DNA from: Methyloprofundus sp.
GTDB taxonomy: Bacteria; Pseudomonadota; Gammaproteobacteria; Methylococcales; Methylomonadaceae
Assembly (NCBI GenBank): GCA_013138595.1
Contig: WTCM01000143.1
Coordinates: 1-34,022 of the forward strand
DNA length: 34,022 nucleotides
Direction: 5' to 3'
The translations under genes were made by a program, and so were the position numbers. Position 1 is the stretch's first letter; each line of letters opens with the position of its first letter. This document shows, piece by piece, positions 30,302 through 34,022 of this stretch. The notes beneath the pieces were generated by a model, which ran no database searches, was not told the DNA's origin, and worked only from the letters and a program-made list of their open reading frames with translations.

Positions 30302-30347
30302 AGCCTTTTGCCTCATACATTTCTGATCAGCCTTAAATCTGTCGCCA

Positions 30348-30557
30348 TTATTCTATATCCAAAAACTGTTTGATTTGCGGTAAAAAATACCAAACAAGAA
30401 ATAGAATCACCGCTAGCCCTAAGATAGGTGCAGCAATTTCTGGGTTAGTGCGCAAGGTAATCTTAGCAACCGCTAAAAGAAAGATGGCTAAAAGAAGCTT
30501 TAATAATAATAAAAACCAACTCAATAGCTCAGTGATCGTTTTTTTAATCGTTTCCAA
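30348..30557 (-). CDS. Small hypothetical membrane protein
   Basis: 69 aa, two hydrophobic segments, directly downstream of rsgA. Confidence 0.55.
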   Translation of the reverse strand: METIKKTITELLSWFLLLLKLLLAIFLLAVAKITLRTNPEIAAPILGLAVILFLVWYFLPQIKQFLDIE

Positions 30558-30560
30558 ACG

Positions 30561-31439
30561 TTATCCTCCCATTTTTTCTCTTAATTTTAAAAAACGCTGA
30601 TAACGCACTTTAGTTACCAATCCTTCCTCTACTGCCGCACGTACTGCGCAACCTTTATCTTTCACATGCCGACAATCATTAAATTGGCACTGCTCGATTA
30701 AAGGCTGAAATTCTCGGTAGCCTTGCGCTAATTGCTGCTCACTTATCCCTGCTAAACCAAAAATAGCCACGCCAGGGGTATCAATTAAATCTCCACCCTT
30801 AGGTAAATGATATAAGGTTGCCGCCGTTGTGGTATGCCGCCCATGCTTGGTAATCGCAGACACGGTATTGGTTTTTAATTCTTTATCAGGAATCAAGGCA
30901 TTGGTTAACGAGGATTTCCCTACCCCCGATTGCCCTGTGAAAATACTAATTTTATCACTCAATGCTTGTTGTAATGGGTCAATCCCGATATTGTCTATCG
31001 CACTGACTCTAAATAAAGAATAACCCAATGCCACATAGTTTTTTAATTCTTGTTCAATATTATCCGCTGTGGCTAAATCGGCTTTATTATAAACCAGCTG
31101 AACATCAATATCTCGATTCTCACAAATAGCAAGGTATTGATCTATCAATAAAAAATCACAAAAAGGCTCCGTTGCAAAAACCACAAAGACTTGATCGATA
31201 TTCGCCGCAACAGGGCGTGTTTTACGCCCTTTATTCGGTCGTTCTAAGACTGAGTGGCGCGGCAAAAGCTCTTCAATCCGTCCTTGGTCTTTCGCCACAA
31301 TCGTTAGTTTAACTTTATCGCCTGCGGCGACCGTGGCTACTTTCCGTAATGATTGGCAAAGAATAACGTCATTATTGACTTCAACCGCCGCCCCTTTGCC
31401 TAAATTAGCAATGACCAACCCTGTGAGTAATTCAGTCAT
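30561..31439 (-). CDS. rsgA: Ribosome small subunit-dependent GTPase A
   Basis: RKTRPVAANIDQVFVVFA, FTGQSGVGKSSLTNAL, HTTTAATLYHLPKGGDLIDTPGV, CRHVKDKGCAV. Confidence 0.97.
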   Translation of the reverse strand: MTELLTGLVIANLGKGAAVEVNNDVILCQSLRKVATVAAGDKVKLTIVAKDQGRIEELLPRHSVLERPNKGRKTRPVAANIDQVFVVFATEPFCDFLLIDQYLAICENRDIDVQLVYNKADLATADNIEQELKNYVALGYSLFRVSAIDNIGIDPLQQALSDKISIFTGQSGVGKSSLTNALIPDKELKTNTVSAITKHGRHTTTAATLYHLPKGGDLIDTPGVAIFGLAGISEQQLAQGYREFQPLIEQCQFNDCRHVKDKGCAVRAAVEEGLVTKVRYQRFLKLREKMGG

Positions 31440-32681
31440 CTATAGTTTAGGCTCTAAATGTGCAATACGAATCGCAGCAGGTGGGTGACTATAATGAAAC
31501 GCTGAAAATAATGGATCTGGCGTTAAAGTGCTGGCATTTTCTTTATACAGTTTCACTAAACCACTAATTAATTTGCTTGCCTGTGCATGCTCTGCTGCAA
31601 AGTCATCCGCTTCAAATTCAAATTTACGTTGAAAAAAAGCACTGATAGGAGTCATAAACGTCGTAAAAACAGGCAATACCAACATAAACAACATTAAGGC
31701 CGCCGCATTAGATTGTACATCGACACCTAGCCCTGAAAAAAACCACTGCTTATCAATCAACCAACCTAAAAGAGCGAAACTAATCAAACTCATCACTGAA
31801 CTTGCCACTAACATTTTAATCACGTGTTTACGTTTAAAATGACCTAACTCATGTGCCAATACCGCTTCCATTTCATCATCATCTAAAGACTCTGCTAAAG
31901 TGTCAAAAAAGACGATACGCTTATTATTTCCCATCCCTGTAAAGTAAGCATTTCCGTGCCCTGAACGTTTAGAGCCATCCATAATAAAAATACCGTTACT
32001 GCTAAAACCACAACGATCTAATAACTGGTTAATACGCTCTTTTAAGCTACCTTCTTCTAAAGGCGTAAACTCATTAAATAAAGGCGCGATTAAAGTCGGA
32101 TAAAGCCAACTCATTAACAGCGAAAAACCAATTAAAATTGCCCATGTCCATACCCACCAGCTACTGCCTAATGCTTCCATTACCCACAAAATTAAGGCAA
32201 GTAAAGGTAAGCCAATCACCGCGACTAAAAGCAACTGCATGCCTTGGTCTGTAAAAAATTGCTTTAAGGTACTTTTATTAAAGCCAAATTTTTCTTCAAT
32301 CACAAAGGTTTGATATAAAGTCGTGGGTAATTCCAAAACAGACATAATCGCAAACAATGATCCCATTGCCGCAATACCCGTCATAATCGCTGACCATTCA
32401 AAACTTGCCCAAAAACTAAAGACTGCGCTAATACCGCCTCCTAAAGTGAGTATCAGCAAAAACACCATCCCTACCGCACTATCAATATCGCCTAATCTGC
32501 CCTTTTCAATAGTATAGTCCGCCGCTTTTTGATGCGCTTCTAGGGTAATGGATTCAGTAAAGGCTTCGGGAACTTGCTCACGGTGCTTAAGCACATAAGC
32601 CGCTTGACGTTTGGATAACCAAAATTGCACGGAATAAGATAAAACCAATGCGAATAAAAAGATATAAGTGAAAGTATTCAT
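31440..32681 (-). CDS. M48 family (Ste24/CAAX protease 1-like) metallopeptidase
   Basis: VLAHELGHFKRKH (HExxH), FEFEADDFAAEHAQ, DPLFSAFHYSHPPAAIRIAHLE. Confidence 0.95.
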   Translation of the reverse strand: MNTFTYIFLFALVLSYSVQFWLSKRQAAYVLKHREQVPEAFTESITLEAHQKAADYTIEKGRLGDIDSAVGMVFLLILTLGGGISAVFSFWASFEWSAIMTGIAAMGSLFAIMSVLELPTTLYQTFVIEEKFGFNKSTLKQFFTDQGMQLLLVAVIGLPLLALILWVMEALGSSWWVWTWAILIGFSLLMSWLYPTLIAPLFNEFTPLEEGSLKERINQLLDRCGFSSNGIFIMDGSKRSGHGNAYFTGMGNNKRIVFFDTLAESLDDDEMEAVLAHELGHFKRKHVIKMLVASSVMSLISFALLGWLIDKQWFFSGLGVDVQSNAAALMLFMLVLPVFTTFMTPISAFFQRKFEFEADDFAAEHAQASKLISGLVKLYKENASTLTPDPLFSAFHYSHPPAAIRIAHLEPKL

Positions 32682-32776
32682 GACGAGTATTAAGTTTAGG
32701 CGGTTCAGCTATTTTTGATAAAAAGTAGCTCTATTTTAGAATATTAAAGACTGTTTGTAACTTTTCTTTAAGCGGG

Positions 32777-32800
32777 CTTAGGAGCGTGCACGCTCCTAAG
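32777..32800. repeat. 24-bp perfect palindrome immediately downstream of psiE-like gene
   Basis: cttaggagcgtg/cacgctcctaag. Confidence 0.8.
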
Positions 32801-33259
32801 TTATTCAACATAATCATTTTTATAATTTTTACCCAGCAAAAAGTAAGTAATCCCAAGTGCTAGCACCACCGCGGCTATGGCAAAAATATACAGCGCGGAT
32901 ATGTCCTTGAAATCAAAAATAATGATCTTACGTGAAATAGCCATTAATGCGGTGGCAACCACTAATTTTAGAGGAATAATATCTTTTCTGAGGTATAAAA
33001 CAATATTTTGATAAATTTCAATCGCGATTAAAACCGTTAAAAAAGCGGCAAATGTTTTCAATATATCAGAGATATTCAGCAACATAAAAGGTGGTTGCAC
33101 TAGCTGTTTATATAAAACATGTACCACATCAGCGACTCCCCAAAAAATCACTAATACCATTAAAATCGCTAAAATTTTAACCGCAACTTTAATCGATTTA
33201 TGCAGAAAAGCGAGCAAAGCATCATCGTGCTCTGTGGGGAGTTCATCGTGTTTGTTCAT
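32801..33259 (-). CDS. Phosphate-starvation-inducible PsiE family membrane protein
   Basis: Four TM PsiE-like layout: FLTVLIAIEIYQNIVLYLRKDIIPLKLVVATALMAISRKIIIFDF. Confidence 0.85.
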   Translation of the reverse strand: MNKHDELPTEHDDALLAFLHKSIKVAVKILAILMVLVIFWGVADVVHVLYKQLVQPPFMLLNISDILKTFAAFLTVLIAIEIYQNIVLYLRKDIIPLKLVVATALMAISRKIIIFDFKDISALYIFAIAAVVLALGITYFLLGKNYKNDYVE

Positions 33260-33402
33260 GTTGTTTCTGGAGAAATAGGTGACTCGATTGCAGGCTAAAA
33301 ACTAACGGCTGACAGCCTTTGATTGATGCGCATATTATACGTTGTACACTTTATCGGTGTGGCTTAAATTCCCTCTAAGCTTTTACTGATGTATCGTCGG
33401 TT

Positions 33403-33430
33403 TTTTAAAGCTGCCTGTACGGTAGTAAAG
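33403..33430 (-). repeat. Orphan degenerate type I-F CRISPR-like repeat
   Basis: ttttaaagctgcctgtacggtagtaaag matches tttctaagctgcctgtacggcagtgaac at 23/28. Confidence 0.75.
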
Positions 33431-33447
33431 GCTACGCATTTAGCAAT

Positions 33448-33746
33448 ATGTAGGGTATGCACCGCATTACGGCAATTAAGTTAAGCATTAAATCATTATT
33501 AAACAATAATTTACGATGCATGCTGGGTTAGATTTGCAAGCGTAGCGCGGCAAACGTAACCCAGCATTTTTCGCACATTCAACAATGCTGGGTTACGCTT
33601 TTATTGCTACGCAAATAAAATCTAACCCAGCCTACGGTGTAACACCTTGTATATTATAATTATTAACTTAATTGCCGTGATCCACCGCATACCTCATACT
33701 GGCTAAAGGTACGCAGTGCGATACCCTACAATAATGTCCCGTGTTA
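33448..33746. mobile_element. Nested palindromic/MITE-like element between orphan repeat and CRISPR array
   Basis: Inverted acggcaattaagttaa (33469-33484)/ttaacttaattgccgt (33663-33678), gtagggtatgcac/gtgcgataccctac outer arms, and inner palindrome 33520-33635 (atgctgggttag...ctaacccagcctac); right end TGTCCCGTGTT shared with 30249-30259. Confidence 0.55.
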
Positions 33747-34022
33747 AGTTTGTAACGGCAGTGAACCCTCTGGTGATGCTGGGCTTGGGTTTGATGATTT
33801 TCTAAGCTGCCTGTACGGCAGTGAACATGCAGTGCTGCAATAAAAACATCAAGCATTATTTCTAAGCTGCCTGTACGGCAGTGAACGCCGATGCTATGCA
33901 ATGCGCGGCAGATAAGCTTTTCTAAGCTGCCTGTACGGCAGTGAACTTTTATGGGTTTTTTATGGTGATTATCGTGGCTTTCTAAGCTGCCTGTACGGCA
34001 GTGAACGTTACATTAACGGTTA
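33739..34022 (-). CRISPR. Type I-F CRISPR array, leader-distal end (continues past window)
   Basis: Perfect 28-bp repeats tttctaagctgcctgtacggcagtgaac at 33799-33826, 33859-33886, 33919-33946, 33979-34006; degenerate terminal repeat 33739-33766; four complete 32-nt spacers; canonical repeat GTTCACTGCCGTACAGGCAGCTTAGAAA on minus strand. Confidence 0.98.

Noticed and set aside
30097-30336. 79-aa plus-strand ORF
   Set aside because: Spans the MITE-like inverted repeat element; no RBS or recognisable protein pattern
33403-33490. Second CRISPR mini-array with two repeats
   Set aside because: tacggcaattaag at 33468-33480 resembles half a repeat but is off the 60-bp period and belongs to an inverted repeat with 33663-33678
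33668-33901. 77-aa minus-strand ORF over the CRISPR array (repeated VHCRTGSLE)
   Set aside because: Translation of CRISPR repeats and spacers, not a protein gene

Overview
This 34 kb gammaproteobacterial window is mostly housekeeping. It carries rph, rdgB, a family-3 solute-binding protein, rlmH, maf, rng, rpe and rpiA, then a split cytochrome c maturation operon (ccmABC ... ccmDEFGHI). It also has manC, the PEP-CTERM regulators prsR/prsK, a Na+:alanine symporter, rsgA, an M48 peptidase and a PsiE-family protein. Accessory or defence-like material lies between these genes: (1) a two-gene OLD-TOPRIM nuclease plus UvrD-like helicase module (Gabija gajAB-like, 7034-10602) bounded by an 11-bp direct repeat; (2) an Rpn/PD-(D/E)XK nuclease gene inside the ccm operon, with an 8x12-bp GEAR-encoding tandem repeat and a candidate internal start with its own Shine-Dalgarno; (3) downstream of it, a short antitoxin-like ORF followed by a truncated toxin-like remnant; (4) an uncharacterised, tightly packed four-gene membrane operon (24115-28696) containing a MotA/TolQ/ZorA-like protein, a single-TM coiled-coil B-subunit-like protein, a vWA-like protein and a further membrane/coiled-coil protein, which I regard as the best candidate for an undescribed system; (5) the leader-distal end of a type I-F CRISPR array at the right edge, with a truncated terminal repeat abutting a palindromic/MITE-like element, and an orphan degenerate I-F repeat on the other side of that element. 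All family assignments come from reading motifs in the translations; no searches were run.
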